Shown: piece after piece, positions 19,301 through 32,351 of the stretch | How the letters are laid out: each line of letters opens with the position of its first letter | How positions within the stretch are numbered: position 1 is the stretch's first letter | From: Streptomyces sp. MMG1121 | Lineage (GTDB): Bacteria > Actinomycetota > Actinomycetes > Streptomycetales > Streptomycetaceae | DNA: 64,000 nt | Direction of reading: 5' to 3' | Assembly: GCF_001280015.1 (NCBI RefSeq) | Contig: NZ_LGDV01000118.1 | Coordinates: forward strand, 1-64,000 | Position numbers and translations under genes: made by a program | Notes under the pieces: model-generated | What the model saw: only the letters and a program-made list of their open reading frames with translations | What the model was told of the DNA's origin: nothing | Database searches by the model: none

Positions 19301-22300
19301 TTCAGCTCGCGCAGCACCTCGACGCCGCTGACGTGCCCGTGTTCGAGGTCGGTCAGCAACTGGTTCTGCAACCGCGTGGCGCCCGAGGTGAAGTCCTCGG
19401 CGGGAGCGGTGTCGACTTCCAGCAGGGTGGTCGCGCTGAGGTTTCCGACGACCCTGCCGACGTCCTCGTGCAGCGACCGCCGGTTGAACGCCAGCAGGTT
19501 GAGCGTGAAGCGCGGCGAGGCGCTCCAGACGCCCAGCACCTGCGCGTACGCGGTGCACAGGGCGGCCGAGGGCGAGATGCCGGAGGTGGCGGCGTTGTCC
19601 TTGAAGGCCTGCCATGCCCCGGGCGCGATCCGGGCCGTGCGGTGGGTGAACTCCGGTCGCCGTGGCGCGGGTCCGGGTCGCAGCGGCAGCTGGGGCGCGG
19701 GCGGGAGGGAGGCGACGCGTGTCTGCCAGTAGGCGAGCGACTTCTCGCGCGGCGCGGTGTCCGTCGTCGCGGCGGCGAGTACGTAGTCGCGGTAGGTGAC
19801 GGCCGGGGCGGGCGTCGCGGGTGTCCCGGAGCGGTAGGCCTGCGCCCACTCCCGGAAGAGCACCCCGCAGCTGCGGCCGTCGATGATCAGCGCGTCGAAA
19901 TTGAGGTGCAGCCGGGTCGTGCGCGCGTCGAGCAGGGATGCCCGGACGTCGAACAGCGGCCAGGTCTCGGTGTCGAAGACCTGGTGGCGCATCTCCTCGT
20001 GGATCCGGGCCAGACGGCGAGCCCGTTCGGCGTCGTCGCAGGCCCGCAGGTCGACGGTGGCGATCCGGTAGTCGGGGACCTCGGCGAGCACCCGCTGGTG
20101 CCCGTCCCCGGACACGACCGCGCGGAGCATGTCGTGCCGGTCGACGAGGTGCCGGAAGGAGGTGGCGAGCCGGTCGAGGTCGGTCTCCTCCAGGTCGATC
20201 TCGACGAGGAAGGAGGTGGAGACGTTGCCGAGCTCGAAGGCGTCGGTCCGGCCGATCAGGTAGGCCTGCTGGAGGTCGGTCAGCGGGAACGGCTCATGGC
20301 GGGCCGCCGGGTCGGCGACGAGCGTCCCGCCGGCCTCCTCGGCCCCGTCCGCACCGCCGCCGCGGGCCTCCTGGACGGTCCGCGCGATCTCGGCCACACT
20401 CCGGCCGTCCAGCAGCTCACGCAACGGAACATCCACACCGAAGCGCCGGGCGAGAGTCTGCCGGACGTCCATCGCGATCAACGAGTCCACACCGAGGCTC
20501 CGCAACGGAAGATGCAGGTCGTCGCCGGTGACGTCCGCACCACGCGCCCGGCCGACGATGCCGGCCACCAGCTCGGCGGCGTTCTCGGTCCCGGGCGCGG
20601 CGGGCCCCGCCGTTCCGGGCGCGGCGGGCTCGGCCGGACCGGGCACCGCTTCCAGGCGTACGCCGTCGGCGAGCGCCAGGGGCGTGCCGTCGGCGCCCAC
20701 GAGCCTGATCTGCGCGATCAGCGGTCCGCCGGGAGCCGGTGCCTGTTCCTCCCTGCGGGGGCCCTCCGTCCAGAGCCAGTAGCGCTCGCGCTGGAACGGG
20801 TATCCGGGCAGGGACGCGGGCGGCCCGGCGGGCTCGCCGTGCACGCGGGTCCAGTCGATCCGGACGCCTCGGGTGTAGAGCGCGCCGAGGCTGTCGAGGA
20901 GGGTGCGGCGGGCGTCCTCACCCTCGCGCAGCGACGGCAGGAACGCGGTGTGCTCGGCCGCCTCGACCCGGTCGAGGAGCGGCACGGCGGACCCGATCTC
21001 CACGAAGGTCCGGTGCCCGTCCCTCACCAGCGCGGCGACGGCATCGGTGAATCGTTCCGGCTCGACGGTGTGCGCCGGCGTCCGCAGCGCCTCCTCCAGG
21101 CTCATCGTGCCCGTGACGCACGCGGCGACCGGCTCGCCGATGCCGTGGCCGAGGACGGCGGCCGGTTCCACGCCCCACGACCGCCACAGCTCGGCGAGCG
21201 CGTACGCGACGGCGAACGGCGTTGACTCTCCGCCGGCCGCCTCGGCGCACCGGTCCAGGGCGCGGCGGAAGACCGGCTCGGCCTCGGCCAGTTCGGCGGC
21301 CGCGCCCGTGTACCGCGCGTCCAGGCGGCCGGTGAACAGGAACACCGGGCCCCCGCTGGTCGCCGGGGTCCGCGCGCCGACCCGGACGCCGGGCGGCGGC
21401 GCCTGGTCGGGGCGTGTGCGGGTGAGCAGGTCCCGCAGCTCGGCGCGCGAGGACGCGACGGCCGTGAGCCGGTGCGTGAAGTGCGCCCGCCCGAGGCTCG
21501 TGGTCCGGCAGATCGACGCGAGCGGGTCGCCGTCGGCACCGTCGGCACGATCGGCGCCGTCGGTGAGCAGGCCGGCGTAGCGGGCGGTCAGCTCGGCGAG
21601 CGCGGCCGGTGTCCTGGCCGACAGGGTCAGCAGACGTGGCCCGTTCTGCCCGGCGGGCCGGACCCCCTCGCCGGGCGGCGCCTCGTCGAGGACGACCGGA
21701 GCCTCTTCGATGATCACGTGCGCGTTGGTGCCGCTGATGCCCTGCGAGGACACCGCGGCGCGTTTCGGCCCCGCCGTCCCGGGCCACGCGGTCTCCTCGG
21801 TGACGAGTTCGACCGCGCCCGCCGACCAGTCGACGTGCGGCGTGGGCTCGTCCACATGCAGGGTGGCGGGGAGCCTGCCGTGCCGCATCGACAGCACCGT
21901 CTTGATGACCCCGGCGACGCCCGCGGCCGCCTGGGAGTGCCCGATGTTGGGCTTCAACGAGCCGAGCCGCAGCGGCCGGTCACGGTCACGGCCGTAGGCG
22001 GCCAGCAGGGCGCGCGCCTCGATCGGGTCGCCGAGCGCGGTGCCGGTGCTGCTCGCCTCCACCACCTGGACGTCACCGGGCGACAGCCGCGCGTCCTTCA
22101 ACGCCTGCTGGATGACCCGCTGTTGGGCGGACCCGCTCGGTGCGGTGAAGCCGTTGCTGGCGCCGTCCTGGTTCACCGCGCTGCCGCGCACCACGGCCAG
22201 CACGGGGTGACCGAGCCGCCGCGCGTCCGACAGCCGTTCCAGCAGGAGCAGACCCACGCCCTCGGAGAGCCCGCTGCCCGCGGCGGCGGCCGAGAACGGG

Positions 22301-23070
22301 CGGCACCGGCCGTCCGGCGACAGGCCCTGCATACGGGTGAACTCGGTGAACAGCTGCGGTGTGGCCATGACCGTCGCGCCGCCCGCCAGCGCCATCGCGC
22401 ACTCGCCCTGGCGCAGCGACCGGACGGCCAGGTGCAGTGCGACCAGTGAGGACGAGCAGGCCGTCTCCACGGTGATCGCCGGGCCGCGCAGGCCGAGCGT
22501 GTAGGAGATCCGGCCGGACGCGGCGCCGCCCACCGTCCCGGTCGTCAGGAAGCCCTCGGCCTCCTCGGGCACCTCGCCGTGCCCCAGCCCGTAGTCGTTG
22601 CAGGACAGCCCGGTGAACACGCCGGTCTCGGTGTCGCGCACCGACTCCGGGTCGATCCCGGCGTCCTCGAAGGCCCGCCAGGCGCTCTCCAGCAGCAGCC
22701 GTTGCTGCGGGTCCATGGCGAGGGCCTCGCGCGGGCTGATGCCGAAGAAGCCCGCGTCGAAGTCCGCCGCGTCGTAGAGGAAGCCGCCGGAGCCGGTCAG
22801 GCTCCGGCCGCCGTTCTCGGGGTCGTGCAGGCCGTCGGCCCAGCCCCGGTCACGGGGGAACGCGCCGACGGTCTCCCCGCCCGAGGCCAGCAGCCGCCAC
22901 AGGGCGGCCGGGGAGTCGATCCCGCCCGGATACCGGCAGGCCATGCCGACGATCGCGATCGGCTCGCGGTCGCCGTCCTCCAGCTCGCGCAGGCGCTCGC
23001 GTGCCTGGTGCAGGTCGAGGGTGAGCCGCTTGAGGTATCCGAGCAGCTTCTCGTTCGATTCTGATCCCAT
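16354..23070 (-). CDS. Hybrid PKS-NRPS: KS0-AT0-ACP-Cy-A(Cys)-PCP-TE
   Basis: A 2,238-residue assembly-line protein. An N-terminal docking coiled coil (about 1-35) leads to a KS (about 37-460). Its Cys205 is present (VETACSSSL) and His378 is kept (KPNIGH), but the catalytic His of HGTGT is Ser340 (VEASSTGT). The AT (about 575-760) is only some 180 residues: its GHSxG is GHGIGE (Gly643 for Ser) and the substrate-pocket half is missing. An intact ACP (Ser863) follows. The condensation domain is a heterocyclisation type: DALIID (Asp1059, Asp1064), [10 protein letters not shown] and TPQVWLDHQ. The A domain reads close to the Cys code (FDLSVYD, WNSVP, MSGDW, SIW). PCP Ser1931 and a TE (GWSMGG Ser2058, His2215) finish it. 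Start at 23070 has GGAGGA upstream. Predicted job: accept the polyketide, couple it to Cys, cyclise to a thiazoline and release. Confidence 0.9.
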   Translation of the reverse strand: MGSESNEKLLGYLKRLTLDLHQARERLRELEDGDREPIAIVGMACRYPGGIDSPAALWRLLASGGETVGAFPRDRGWADGLHDPENGGRSLTGSGGFLYDAADFDAGFFGISPREALAMDPQQRLLLESAWRAFEDAGIDPESVRDTETGVFTGLSCNDYGLGHGEVPEEAEGFLTTGTVGGAASGRISYTLGLRGPAITVETACSSSLVALHLAVRSLRQGECAMALAGGATVMATPQLFTEFTRMQGLSPDGRCRPFSAAAAGSGLSEGVGLLLLERLSDARRLGHPVLAVVRGSAVNQDGASNGFTAPSGSAQQRVIQQALKDARLSPGDVQVVEASSTGTALGDPIEARALLAAYGRDRDRPLRLGSLKPNIGHSQAAAGVAGVIKTVLSMRHGRLPATLHVDEPTPHVDWSAGAVELVTEETAWPGTAGPKRAAVSSQGISGTNAHVIIEEAPVVLDEAPPGEGVRPAGQNGPRLLTLSARTPAALAELTARYAGLLTDGADRADGADGDPLASICRTTSLGRAHFTHRLTAVASSRAELRDLLTRTRPDQAPPPGVRVGARTPATSGGPVFLFTGRLDARYTGAAAELAEAEPVFRRALDRCAEAAGGESTPFAVAYALAELWRSWGVEPAAVLGHGIGEPVAACVTGTMSLEEALRTPAHTVEPERFTDAVAALVRDGHRTFVEIGSAVPLLDRVEAAEHTAFLPSLREGEDARRTLLDSLGALYTRGVRIDWTRVHGEPAGPPASLPGYPFQRERYWLWTEGPRREEQAPAPGGPLIAQIRLVGADGTPLALADGVRLEAVPGPAEPAAPGTAGPAAPGTENAAELVAGIVGRARGADVTGDDLHLPLRSLGVDSLIAMDVRQTLARRFGVDVPLRELLDGRSVAEIARTVQEARGGGADGAEEAGGTLVADPAARHEPFPLTDLQQAYLIGRTDAFELGNVSTSFLVEIDLEETDLDRLATSFRHLVDRHDMLRAVVSGDGHQRVLAEVPDYRIATVDLRACDDAERARRLARIHEEMRHQVFDTETWPLFDVRASLLDARTTRLHLNFDALIIDGRSCGVLFREWAQAYRSGTPATPAPAVTYRDYVLAAATTDTAPREKSLAYWQTRVASLPPAPQLPLRPGPAPRRPEFTHRTARIAPGAWQAFKDNAATSGISPSAALCTAYAQVLGVWSASPRFTLNLLAFNRRSLHEDVGRVVGNLSATTLLEVDTAPAEDFTSGATRLQNQLLTDLEHGHVSGVEVLRELNRTRGGTGLASMPVVFTSTIGFSGQGEDERGALTALTTLGALGRLASSSVRTPQVWLDHQALEEAGELVLNWDVVEEMFPAGVVDGMWEAYLDLVRDLCGEGAWHRPPSVLAPVADLEARRAANATDALVPAELLHDAFLRQAAARPDAPAVITTARTLTYGELDRRSDRIARWLIDRGAGPGVHVGIVMDKSWEQVVAALGILKAGAAYVPVDAAMPARRLRTIMETAGIELVLTRSAVAAGLDLPTGTRSLHVDTEPADTGASGPLPPSPAGPDDLAYTIFTSGSTGVPKGVMIEHTGAVNTIQDINDRYGVTAHDRVLALSALNFDLSVYDVFGLLAAGGALVLPDASAQREPAAWLDLVNRHGVTVWNSVPALMEMFVEHVRALGGPPSLRVVMMSGDWIPVTLPAAIAEILPNARICSLGGATEASIWSIQYPITRVDPAWTSIPYGRPMRNQRFHVLDEALRPCPTWVPGDLYIAGAGLARGYLGDEAKTRAAFLRQPTTGERLYRTGDLGRYLPDGDIEFLGRMDSQVKIQGHRIELGEVEAALLRRSDVRAAAVVAEGERGGPRRLVGYAVSGTAEDELREALGRELPGYMVPARIVLLDELPLTGNGKVDRHLLPSPGEPAPRSGAAVAPRDATERLLAEIWSEFFAPADGTVDVTADFFDLGGDSMLAVRMMTRIRQRTGRSLPVATLLARPTVASLAEVLREQPGDEGRAALVTVRDTGSRPPLFFVHPVGGDVLCYAGLGALLDDDQPFHALQYPDLEPEPQTVAALAAHYADAITARFPEGPYRLGGWSMGGVIALEIAHLLAGRGATVELVAAVDLLEPPGPAEPASDAALLARFARDLAGLAGSDWSPEPADFEPTGGRSPMEELLTRARHAAVLPDEIDAATLDRLAGRFLRLSRALAGHVPAAYRGRVRLLRAMDGATAPTTRKWLDLLGDRAQSIDVPGDHYSVMRSPNLQTLAAELGKALEDL

Positions 23071-23095
23071 GACGGATCGGTCCTCCGTAGGCGGG

Positions 23096-26000
23096 TCAGG
23101 AGCCGGAGAGCTCACGGTCGATGAAGTCGAGCAGTTCCGCGGCGGTCGCGGCTTCGACGAGCGCCGCCACGTCCGCCCCGATGTCCCCGCAGGTGTCCTC
23201 CTGGGCGGCCGGGGCGGCCGGGGCCTCCTCGGGCGGTACGAGTTCGGTGTCCAGGACGGCGACCAGCTCGGGCAGCGTCGGTGCCTCGAACAGCAGGGTG
23301 AGGGGGAGCCTGAGGTCCGTCGCCGCGCCCAGGCGGTTGCGGAACTCGACCGAGGTGAGCGAGTCGAACCCGAGCTCGCCGAAGGGGCGGTCGTCCGGGA
23401 TCGCCTCGGGCCGGGAGCCGAGGACGGCGGCCATGTGGGTCCGGATCAGGTCGGCCAGGACCCCGGCGCGCTCACCGGTGCCCAGGCCGGCCAGCTCGTC
23501 CCGCAGCGGCCGCTGCCTGCGGTGTGCGGGTACGCTCCCGGGCCGCCCCGCTCCGGCGGCCGCCACGATCTCGCGAAGGACCGGCGGAAGGTCCGCTCCG
23601 AGGCCGCGCAGGGTCTCGCGGTCGAGCCGGGCGGGCACCAGGACGGCGTGCGGTGACGGCAGTGCCGCCTCCAGCAGGGCCAGACCGTGCTCGGGGGCCA
23701 TCTCCACGAGCCCGGCCCGGGCGAAGCGGGCACGGTCGGCGGCGGTGAGGGCGCCGATCATGCCGTCCGGGTCGTCCCACAGGCCCCAGGCCAGTGCGAG
23801 GGCGGGCAGGCCCTGGGCCCGGCGGCGGCGGGCGAGCGCGTCGAGGAACGCGTTGGCGGCGGTGTAGCCGCCCTGCCCGGCGCCGCCGAGCGTCCCCATG
23901 ATCGAGGAGACCAGGACGAACGCGGTGAGCGGGTGACCCGCGGTCAGCTCGTGCAGATGCCAGGCCCCGTCGGCCTTGACGCGCATCACCCGGTCGATCT
24001 GCCGGGGGGTGAGCGAGGTGATCGGCGCGTCGTCCACCACGCCCGCGGCGTGGATCACGGCGGTCAGCGGGTGCCGGCCGGGGACGGCTTCGATCATCGC
24101 GGCGACGGAGTCCCGGTCGGCGACGTCCACGGCGGCGAACCGCACCTCGGCGCCGAGCCCGTTCAGGTCGGACGCCAGCTCGGCCGCTCCGGGCGCGTCA
24201 CCGCCGCGGCGTGAGGCCAGCAGCAGGCGTCGTGCGCCGTGTTCGGTGACCAGGTGCCGGGCGACGGCCCGGCCGATGGCGCCGCTTCCGCCGGTGATCA
24301 GGACGGTTCCGTCCGGGTCGAGGACCGGCGGGACGGTGAGTACGACCTTGCCGACGTGGCTGCCCTGGCGCAGCAGTCCGAAGGCTTCGGGTGCCCGCCG
24401 GACGTCCATGTCGGTGACGGCGGGCCAGCCGAACGCGCCCTCGGCGAACAGCTCCACCGCGCGGTTCAGGAGGCGGGCGAGGTGCTCGGGCGGCAACTGG
24501 AGCAGGTTGAACGCCTGGTAGCGCGCGCCGGGATGTGCGGCGGCCACCGCTGTCGGGTCGCGCGGGTCGGTCCTGCCCAGTTCGACCAGGAGCCCGCCGG
24601 GACGCAGCAGCCGCAGCGACTCGTCGACCAGCTCACCGGTCAGCGAGTTCAGGACGAGGGCCATGCGCCGGCCGGCCGCGCCGAAGCGTTCGCCGAATCC
24701 GGGCTCGCGGGACGAGGCGAGGTGGTCGTCGTCGACGCCGAGGGCACGCAGCGCGGGCCACTTGGCGGGACTCGCGGTCGCGTAGACCTCCGCGCCCAGG
24801 TACTGGGCCAGTTGGACGGCGGCCATGCCGACGCCACCCGCCCCGGCATGGATCAGGACGGGGTCGCCCGCGCTCACGCCGCCGAGCTCGACCAGGGCGT
24901 GCAGGGCGGTCAGGTGGGCGACCGGCACGGCGGCGGCCCGGGTGTACGACCAGCCGTCGGGGATCTTGACGAGGGTGCGGTGGTCGGCGTGGGCCACCGT
25001 GGCGAACGCGGCGGGGAACAGGCCCATCACCCGGTCGCCGGTGGCCAGGCCGTGGACACCGGGCCCGGTCGCGGTGACCACGCCCGCGCCTTCCAGGCCG
25101 AGCGGGCCGGGGTCGCCGGGGTGCATGTCGAGCGCGCCCAGGACGTCGTGGAAGTTGAGCCCGGCGGCGCGGACCGCGATCCGGACCTGGCCGGGGCCGG
25201 GTTCGGCGGCGGCCTCGGAACAGGGCCGGACCTCCAGGGCGCTGAGGGTGCCGCGTTCGGGGATGTCGAGCCGCCAGGCAGGCGCGTCCCCGGGAAGCCG
25301 AAGCGCAGGATCGCCCACCGCCGAGCCGAGCCGCGGCACCAGGACGGCACCCTCACGGACCGCCACCTGGTTCTCCTGCGGCACCAATGCCGCAGCCGGC
25401 ACCTCGGTGATGTCCGGGGCGAGGTCGACCAGGGCGAACCGGCCCGGGTGCTCGACCTGTGCCGTCCGCACCAGGCCCCAGACCGCCGCCTGCGCGAGGT
25501 CCCGGACGCTCTCGCCGGGCCGGACGGCGACGGCCTCGCGGGTGACCAGCACCAGGCGGGAACCGGCGGGCCGGTCCTCGGCGAGCCATCGGCCGAGCAG
25601 ATCCCGCGTCCGCTGGACCGCGTTCCTGGCCGCCGTCGCCGCGTCGGCCGCGTCCTCGCCCGCCGGGCAGGCCACGACGGTGTGCTCGGGCGGCTCGGCC
25701 GCCGCGAGCAGCGCGTCCAGGCCGGGGACGTCCCACGGGACCGGCACCTGCCCGGCCGGCGATCCGGCCGCCGGCTCGGGCAGCGGTTCCCAGCACAGCG
25801 CGAACAGGGAGCCGCGGGCCACGGCGGCGGGATCGGCCGGGCGGCCCACCGCGACCGGGCACAGTTCCAGCGACTCGACCAGCCCCGCCGGCTCCCCCGA
25901 GGCGTCGAGCAGGGTCAGAGGCAGGCCCGCGGCCACGGCGGGCGCCGCGTGCACCCGCAGGGACGCACTGCCGCCCGTGCCGAACAGGGACACCCCGCGC

Positions 26001-29000
26001 CAGCGCAGCGGCTGCACGCGCTGCCCCTCGCGGCCCGGGGCATCGGCGAACAAGCCGTGCAGGGACGCGTCGAGAAGGGCGGGGTGCAGCCGGTAGGCCC
26101 CGGCGTTCGCGGCCTCCGGCTCGGGCAGGACGGCCTCGGAGAAGTGCTCACCGTTACGGCGCCAGGCGGCCCGCAGCCCCTGGAACACCGGCCCGTACTC
26201 GTACCCCCGCAGACCGAGGTCGTCGTACATGCGGGCCGCCGGTACCCGCGTCGCGCCGGGCGGGGGCCAGTCCAGGGGAGCCGGTGGCGTGGCCGTGTCG
26301 GGGCCGAGGACGCCGGCGGCGTGCTCGATCCACTTCCCACCGGTCGCCCGGCCCGATATCCGGCAGGTCCGCAGCCCGTCGCCGTCCTCCCCCGCGACCC
26401 GGACGCGCAGGTCGACGGCACCGTCCTCGGGAAGTTCCAGCGGCGTCGAGACCGTCAGCTCCTCGACCCTTGCCGTACCGGCCTTCGCACCCGCGTGCAG
26501 TGCCAGCTCCAGGAACGCGGTGCCCGGTACGACGATCGTCCCCGACAGGGCGTGGTCGGCCAGCCAAGGATGGGTGCGGGTCGACAGCCGCCCGGTGAAC
26601 ACCGTCTCACCGTCGCCGAGTTCGACGGCCGCGCCGAGCAGGGGATGGCCGGCCGGGGCCTGGCCGAGGTCGGCCGTGCCGGACGGCCCGGCCGTGCCCG
26701 TGAGCCAGTAGCGGCGTCGCTGGAAGGGGTAGGTGGGCAGGTCGACGTGGCCGGCGGCCGTTCCGGTGAGCCGTTCCCACGCGAGGGGCAGACCCTGGAC
26801 GTAGGCCTCGGCGGCGGAGGTGAGGAACCGGCGCAGGTCCCCCTCGTCGCGGCGCAGCGAGCCGGTCACGATCCCGTCGGCCCCGGCCTCCTCGAGGATC
26901 TGGCCGATGCCGGCGGCCAGCACCGGGTGCGGGCCGACCTCGACGAACGTGGTGTGGCCGGACGCGACGAGCGCCTCGACCGCCTCCTGGAAGCGCACGG
27001 TGTGCCGCAGGTTCCGGTACCAGTAGGAGGCGTCGAGCCCAGCGCCCTCCTGCCAGTCGGCGGTGACCGAGGACATCAGCGCGATCTCGCCGGTGCGCGG
27101 TGCCAGCGACGCCAGCCCGGACAGGAGCCGCTCGCGGATCGGTTCGACCGCCGGGCAGTGCGAGGCGTAGGCCGCCGGGATCACGCGGGCGTTGACGCCC
27201 TCGGCCCGGTAGGTGTCGACCAGCTCGGCGATCGCGTCCGGGGCTCCGGCCACGGCGGTGGTGGCCGGACCGTTGATCGCGGCGATGCTCAGCGTGCCGA
27301 GTCGTTCCCGCACCCGCTGGGCGGGCAGCGGGATCACGGCCATCGCCCCCTTGTCCATCAGGTCGACGGCCAGACCGCTGCGCAGCGCGACGGCGCGGGC
27401 GCCGTCGTCGAGGGAGAGCGCCCCGGCCACGACGGCGGCGGCGATCTCGCCCTGGGAGTGGCCGACCACGGCGTCCGGGACGACCCCGGCCGACCGCCAC
27501 AGCTCGGCCAGCGACACCATCACGGCCCACAGCGCGGGCTGTACGACGTCGATCCGGTCCAGCAGGGGTGCGCCGTCCAGGACGTCGGCCAGCGACCAGT
27601 CGATGTACGGCGCGAGTGCCCGCTCGCACTCGGCCAGGCGGGCGGCGAAGACGGGACTTTCGGCGGCGAGCGCCGACGCCATGCCCCGCCACTGGCCGCC
27701 CTGTCCGGGGAAGACCAGAACGGTCCGGCCGGGCTCGCCCGCGCGGCCGGTGACGACGCCGGGGGCCTGTTCGGCGCGGGCCAGTGCGGCCAGGCCCTGC
27801 CCGGCCTCCTGCCGGTCGCCGGCGATCACCACGGCGCGCTCGTCGAGGGCGGCCCTGGCGGTCAGGGCCGGTGCCGCGCCGACCGGGTCGAGCGGCTCGG
27901 CGGCCAGCGTCCGGGCCTGCTCCCGCAGCGCGTCCGGTGTCCGGGCCGACAGGACGACCGGCACCACGGGCGGCCGCGCCGGCTCTTCGGCGGGTTGGGC
28001 CCCGGCCGGCGGCTGCGCCAGGATCACGTGCGCGTTGGTGCCGCTGATCCCGAACGAGGAGACGCCGCCGCGCCGGGGCTCGCCGGTGTCCGGCCAGGGT
28101 CGGGCCCGGTCGAGCAGGGCCACCGACCCGGCCGCCCAGTCCACGTGCGGGGACGGCTCGTCGACGTGCAGCGTGGCGGGCAGGGTCGCGTTCCGGATGG
28201 CCTGGACCATCTTGATGACACCGCCGACGCCGGCCGCCGCCTGCGCATGTCCGATGTTGGACTTGAGGGACCCCAGCCACAGCGGCCGGTCCCGGTCCCG
28301 CCCGTAGGCGGCGAGCAGGGCGCCTGCCTCGATCGGGTCACCGAGGGCGGTGCCGGTCCCGTGCGCCTCCACGGCGTCGACCTGCCCCGGCGTGAGCCCG
28401 GCATCGGCGAGAGCGTCCGCGATGACGCGCCGCTGGGCGGTGCCGCTCGGCGCGGACAGCCCGTTGGAGGCGCCGTCGGAGTTGACGGCGCTTCCGGCGA
28501 CGACCGCCAGCACGGGGTGGCCGTGGCGGCGGGCGGCCGAGAGCCGTTCGACCACGAGCATGCCCGCGCCCTCGCCCCAGCCGGTGCCGTCCGCCTGGGC
28601 GGAGAAGGCCTTGCAGCGGCCGTCGGCGGCCAGCACCCGCTGGCGGGACAGCTCCACGAACATGCCGGGGGTCGCCATGACCGTGACCCCGCCGGCCAGG
28701 GCGAGCGAGCACTCTCCGGCCCGCACCGACCGCACCGCCTGGTGCAACGCGACCAGCGACGCCGAGCAGGCGGTGTCCACGGTCAGCGCGGGCCCGTTCA
28801 GGCCGAGGACATAGGCGATCCGCCCGGAGATCACGCTCACGCTGGTGCCGGTCAGCAGGTGTCCCGCGACCCCGTGCCCGGCCGCTTCCATGCTCGGCCC
28901 GTAGCCGGAGTGCATCGCCCCGGCGAACACACCGGTCCGGCTGCCCGCCAGCGTCGTGGGGTCGATCCCGGCGCGCTCCAGCGCCTCCCAGGTCACTTCC

Positions 29001-32000
29001 AGGAGGAGCCGTTGCTGCGGGTCCATGGCGAGGGCTTCACGCGGGCTGATCCCGAAGAACTCGGCGTCGAAGTCCGTCACGTCCCGCACGAAGCCACCGT
29101 GCCGGACGTACGACGTCCCGGTCCGGTCCGGATCCGGGTGCTGGAGCGTCGCCAGGTCCCAGCCGCGGTCGTCGGGGAAGTCGCCGATGGCGTCGGTTCC
29201 GGAGTCGACCAGGTTCCACAGATCGTCGGGCGAGCGCACCCCGCCGGGGAACCGGCAGGCCATGCCGACGATGACCACGGGGTCGTCGGCGTCGTCCGCG
29301 TCGTCCGGGTGTGCCCGCTCCCGCACGAGCGCCGGGGTACCACCGGTGGACGCGTCCGCACTCAGCTCACCGAGTACGACGGCCAGGGCGGCCGGGCTCG
29401 GGTGGTCGTACAGGAGGGTGCTCTCCAGCTTCAGCCCCGTCGCGGCCGACAGCCGGTCGCGCAGTTCGAGCGTCATGGCCGAGTCCAGGCCCATCTCCCG
29501 GAACGTCCGCCCGGGCCGCACGTCGCCGGCCGACCCGGCGCCCAGCACGACCGCCGTGAGGCTCCGGACCAGCTCCGGCATGGATCGCCGGTCCACGACC
29601 ACGGCCGGGGCCGGGGTCGTGTCCGGCGCCCGCTCGCCGGCCCCGGGCATCCCGGACGGCCAGTAGGAGCGGCGCTGGAACGGGTACGTCGGCAGGTCGG
29701 CCAGCGGCGCCGAACCGGGCAGCAGCGCGGCCCAGTCCACCGCGACGCCTCCTACGAAGGCCTCGGCCGCCGCCGTGAGAAACCGGTGACGGTCGCCGTG
29801 GCCGCGCCGGAGCGTGCTCAGCGCGGCGCCGTCCCCGCCGTGCGCGTCGATCGCCTGCCGGATGCCCATCGCCAGCACGGGATGCGGGCTGACCTCCAGG
29901 AACGTCGAGTGGCCCGAGTTCAGCAGCTCCTCGACGGCCGGTCCGAACCGCACCGGCTCGCGCAGGTTGCGGAACCAGTACCCGGGGTCCAGCTCGGCGG
30001 TGTCGATCGGTCCGGCGGTGACGGTCGAGTAGAACGGCACGCCGGTGGAGCGCGGGGCGATCCCGGCGAAGGCGGTGAGCAGTTCCTCCCGCAGTTCCTC
30101 GACGTCCGCGCTGTGCGAGGCGTAGTCGATCGGAACCCGCCGGGTCCGCACCTGCTGCCCGTAGTGGGCGGCCAGCGCGTCGAGCGCGTCGAGGGGACCC
30201 GCGACCACCGTGTGCGCGGGGCCGTTGACCGCCGCGATCGACAGCGAGGCCGCCACCGCCGCGAGGTCGCGCTCCACGCGTTCGGCGGGACGTTCCACCG
30301 ACAGCAACCCGCCGCGGCCCGCGATCCGGTTCAGCACCCGGCTGCGCAGGGCCACGATCCGTGCGCCGTCCCGGAGCGACAGGGCGCCCATCGCGGTGGC
30401 GGCGGCGATCTCGCCCTGCGAGTGGGCCACCACGGCGGCCGGCTCCACGCCGGCCGAGCGCCACAGCGCGGCCAGCGACACCATCACCGCCCACAGCGCG
30501 GGCTGGATCACCCCGTCGCCCTCCAGCGGGGGCGCACCGGGGACCCCGCGCAGGACATCGGTCAGCGACCAGTCCACGTACGGGCCCAGAGCGTCGGCGC
30601 ACGCGCCGATCCGGTCGGCGAAGACCGGGGAGGTATCGATCAACTCCGCTGCCATTCCGGCCCATTGGGAGCCCTGGCCGGGGAAGACGAAGACCGGCCG
30701 GACCGGCGGCCCCTCGTGCCGGCCCTCCACCACGGCCGCCGACGGCCGGCCGGCCGCCCGTGCCGCCAGTCCGGTGAGGAAGCCGGCCCGGTCGTCCGCG
30801 ACGACGACGGCGCGGTGTTCGAACGTGGTGCGGGTGACGGCCAGCGACCGGCCCACCGAGGCCATGCCCAGCTCCGGACGCGCCTCCACATGGGCGCGCA
30901 GCCGTGCGGCCTGGTCACGCAGCGCGGGTTCGTCACGCCCTGACAGGACCCAGGGCAGCGTTCCGGCGTCGGACTCGCCGGCGGCACGCTCCGCGCCCTG
31001 CCAGTCCGCGAGGATCACATGGCAGTTGGTGCCGCCGATCCCGAACGAGCTGACTCCCGCGACCAGCGGCTCCTGCGGTGACGGCCAGGACCGGGTCTCG
31101 GTGTTGACCCGCAGACGCAGCTCGTCGAGCGGGATCCGGTCACCGGGCCCGGAGTGGTTCAGGCTGGGCACGAGTTCGCGTTCGCTGACGCACAGGACGG
31201 CCTTGATGAACCCGGCGATCCCGGCCGCGCCCTCCAGATGACCGATGTTCGTCTTCACCGAGCCGACCAGCAGCGGGGCGTCCTTCGGGCGGGCCGGGCC
31301 CAGCGTCGCACCGAGCGCGGCGGCCTCGATCGGGTCGCCGACCCGTGTGCCCGACCCGTGCAGCTCGACGTACCGGACCTCGCCCGGCTCGACGCCCGCA
31401 TCGGCACAGGCGGCGAGGAGCACCCGCTCCTGCGACGCACGGCCCGGCGTCGGCAGCGTCTCGGTCGCGCCGTCGTTGTTCAGGGCGCTGCCACGGATGA
31501 CGGCGTAGATGCGGTCGCCGTCCCGGACGGCGGCTTCGAGGAGCTTGAGGACGACGACCCCGCCGCCCTCGCCCCGGACGTAGCCGTTCGCGCGGCCGTC
31601 GAAGGTGAAGCAGCGCCCGTCCGCCGACAGCGTCCCGGCCCGTTCCAGGGCCAGGGTGCCCTCCGGCGCGAGCACCAGGTTCACCCCACCGGCCAGCGCC
31701 AGGTCGGACTCACCGTCCCGCAGGCTCGCGCACGCCAGGTGCACGGCGGCCAGCGACGACGACTGCCCGGTGTCCACCACCAGGCTCGGTCCGTTCAGGT
31801 CCAGCGCGTGGGAGATCCGGTTGGCGATCACACCACGCTGCACCCCGGTCAGCGTGTGCCCGGTCACCGCGTCGGGGCCCAGTCCGTTGAGCAGCGTCGC
31901 GTAGTCGTCGGCGATCACCCCCAGGAAGACACCCGTCCTGCTGCCCTGGAGGCCCCGCGGCAGGGTCCTGGCGTCCTCGAGGGCCTCCCAGGCCAGTTCG

Positions 32001-32266
32001 AGGGCAAGCCGCTGCTGCGGGTCCATGGCCACGGCCTCGCGTCGCGAGATGCCGAAGAACTCGGGATCGAACCCGTCCACCCGGTCGAGGAACCCGCCGC
32101 GCGCCGGACCCCGGCCGCCGCGCCGGCCGGTGATCGCGTCACCGCCGCCGCGCAGCAGCCGCCAGAACGCGCCCGGCCCGTCCGCCTGCGGGAACCGGCA
32201 GCCGATCCCGACGACGGCGACCGCGCGTGAAGGGAGGTCACGCACGTCGTGACCAGCGATGTCCAT
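23096..32266 (-). CDS. Type I PKS: KSQ-AT-ACP / KS-AT-DH-ER-KR-ACP
   Basis: A 3,056-residue modular PKS. The loading KS has Gln168 instead of the active Cys (VDTGQSSSL), the KSQ signature of decarboxylative priming. AT1 (Ser616, YASH at 715-718) and AT2 (YASH from 1700) both carry the methylmalonyl-CoA motif. ACP1 Ser929; KS2 Cys1167 (DTACSASL). The extension module has DH ([10 protein letters not shown], His1905; Asp2066), ER ([15 protein letters not shown] near 2473), KR (VDD motif, Tyr2801 in GYTAANA) and ACP2 Ser2969, then an acidic C-terminal docking tail. All reductive domains look active, so the product should be 2-methylpentanoyl-ACP passed to the neighbouring hybrid protein. ATG at 32266 follows AAAGGAA; a TTG codon one position earlier is less likely. 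Confidence 0.92.
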   Translation of the reverse strand: MDIAGHDVRDLPSRAVAVVGIGCRFPQADGPGAFWRLLRGGGDAITGRRGGRGPARGGFLDRVDGFDPEFFGISRREAVAMDPQQRLALELAWEALEDARTLPRGLQGSRTGVFLGVIADDYATLLNGLGPDAVTGHTLTGVQRGVIANRISHALDLNGPSLVVDTGQSSSLAAVHLACASLRDGESDLALAGGVNLVLAPEGTLALERAGTLSADGRCFTFDGRANGYVRGEGGGVVVLKLLEAAVRDGDRIYAVIRGSALNNDGATETLPTPGRASQERVLLAACADAGVEPGEVRYVELHGSGTRVGDPIEAAALGATLGPARPKDAPLLVGSVKTNIGHLEGAAGIAGFIKAVLCVSERELVPSLNHSGPGDRIPLDELRLRVNTETRSWPSPQEPLVAGVSSFGIGGTNCHVILADWQGAERAAGESDAGTLPWVLSGRDEPALRDQAARLRAHVEARPELGMASVGRSLAVTRTTFEHRAVVVADDRAGFLTGLAARAAGRPSAAVVEGRHEGPPVRPVFVFPGQGSQWAGMAAELIDTSPVFADRIGACADALGPYVDWSLTDVLRGVPGAPPLEGDGVIQPALWAVMVSLAALWRSAGVEPAAVVAHSQGEIAAATAMGALSLRDGARIVALRSRVLNRIAGRGGLLSVERPAERVERDLAAVAASLSIAAVNGPAHTVVAGPLDALDALAAHYGQQVRTRRVPIDYASHSADVEELREELLTAFAGIAPRSTGVPFYSTVTAGPIDTAELDPGYWFRNLREPVRFGPAVEELLNSGHSTFLEVSPHPVLAMGIRQAIDAHGGDGAALSTLRRGHGDRHRFLTAAAEAFVGGVAVDWAALLPGSAPLADLPTYPFQRRSYWPSGMPGAGERAPDTTPAPAVVVDRRSMPELVRSLTAVVLGAGSAGDVRPGRTFREMGLDSAMTLELRDRLSAATGLKLESTLLYDHPSPAALAVVLGELSADASTGGTPALVRERAHPDDADDADDPVVIVGMACRFPGGVRSPDDLWNLVDSGTDAIGDFPDDRGWDLATLQHPDPDRTGTSYVRHGGFVRDVTDFDAEFFGISPREALAMDPQQRLLLEVTWEALERAGIDPTTLAGSRTGVFAGAMHSGYGPSMEAAGHGVAGHLLTGTSVSVISGRIAYVLGLNGPALTVDTACSASLVALHQAVRSVRAGECSLALAGGVTVMATPGMFVELSRQRVLAADGRCKAFSAQADGTGWGEGAGMLVVERLSAARRHGHPVLAVVAGSAVNSDGASNGLSAPSGTAQRRVIADALADAGLTPGQVDAVEAHGTGTALGDPIEAGALLAAYGRDRDRPLWLGSLKSNIGHAQAAAGVGGVIKMVQAIRNATLPATLHVDEPSPHVDWAAGSVALLDRARPWPDTGEPRRGGVSSFGISGTNAHVILAQPPAGAQPAEEPARPPVVPVVLSARTPDALREQARTLAAEPLDPVGAAPALTARAALDERAVVIAGDRQEAGQGLAALARAEQAPGVVTGRAGEPGRTVLVFPGQGGQWRGMASALAAESPVFAARLAECERALAPYIDWSLADVLDGAPLLDRIDVVQPALWAVMVSLAELWRSAGVVPDAVVGHSQGEIAAAVVAGALSLDDGARAVALRSGLAVDLMDKGAMAVIPLPAQRVRERLGTLSIAAINGPATTAVAGAPDAIAELVDTYRAEGVNARVIPAAYASHCPAVEPIRERLLSGLASLAPRTGEIALMSSVTADWQEGAGLDASYWYRNLRHTVRFQEAVEALVASGHTTFVEVGPHPVLAAGIGQILEEAGADGIVTGSLRRDEGDLRRFLTSAAEAYVQGLPLAWERLTGTAAGHVDLPTYPFQRRRYWLTGTAGPSGTADLGQAPAGHPLLGAAVELGDGETVFTGRLSTRTHPWLADHALSGTIVVPGTAFLELALHAGAKAGTARVEELTVSTPLELPEDGAVDLRVRVAGEDGDGLRTCRISGRATGGKWIEHAAGVLGPDTATPPAPLDWPPPGATRVPAARMYDDLGLRGYEYGPVFQGLRAAWRRNGEHFSEAVLPEPEAANAGAYRLHPALLDASLHGLFADAPGREGQRVQPLRWRGVSLFGTGGSASLRVHAAPAVAAGLPLTLLDASGEPAGLVESLELCPVAVGRPADPAAVARGSLFALCWEPLPEPAAGSPAGQVPVPWDVPGLDALLAAAEPPEHTVVACPAGEDAADAATAARNAVQRTRDLLGRWLAEDRPAGSRLVLVTREAVAVRPGESVRDLAQAAVWGLVRTAQVEHPGRFALVDLAPDITEVPAAALVPQENQVAVREGAVLVPRLGSAVGDPALRLPGDAPAWRLDIPERGTLSALEVRPCSEAAAEPGPGQVRIAVRAAGLNFHDVLGALDMHPGDPGPLGLEGAGVVTATGPGVHGLATGDRVMGLFPAAFATVAHADHRTLVKIPDGWSYTRAAAVPVAHLTALHALVELGGVSAGDPVLIHAGAGGVGMAAVQLAQYLGAEVYATASPAKWPALRALGVDDDHLASSREPGFGERFGAAGRRMALVLNSLTGELVDESLRLLRPGGLLVELGRTDPRDPTAVAAAHPGARYQAFNLLQLPPEHLARLLNRAVELFAEGAFGWPAVTDMDVRRAPEAFGLLRQGSHVGKVVLTVPPVLDPDGTVLITGGSGAIGRAVARHLVTEHGARRLLLASRRGGDAPGAAELASDLNGLGAEVRFAAVDVADRDSVAAMIEAVPGRHPLTAVIHAAGVVDDAPITSLTPRQIDRVMRVKADGAWHLHELTAGHPLTAFVLVSSIMGTLGGAGQGGYTAANAFLDALARRRRAQGLPALALAWGLWDDPDGMIGALTAADRARFARAGLVEMAPEHGLALLEAALPSPHAVLVPARLDRETLRGLGADLPPVLREIVAAAGAGRPGSVPAHRRQRPLRDELAGLGTGERAGVLADLIRTHMAAVLGSRPEAIPDDRPFGELGFDSLTSVEFRNRLGAATDLRLPLTLLFEAPTLPELVAVLDTELVPPEEAPAAPAAQEDTCGDIGADVAALVEAATAAELLDFIDRELSGS

Positions 32267-32351
32267 CAACGTAAGTTCCTTTGGTGGAGTGGATTAGATC
32301 CCTGATCAGCACCCCCGGGTGGAGGGTCGACCGGATGTACGGCCGGATGTG

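Noticed and set aside
24239..30943. Very long open frame on the plus strand opposite the PKS
   Set aside because: It is a GC-bias shadow of the PKS codons. It has no recognisable domains and is composed mostly of Gly, Arg, Gln and His.
31763..31765. Loading KS as an inactivated domain
   Set aside because: Gln in the DTxQSSS position with intact HGSGT and KTNIGH is the normal KSQ decarboxylase, not decay.
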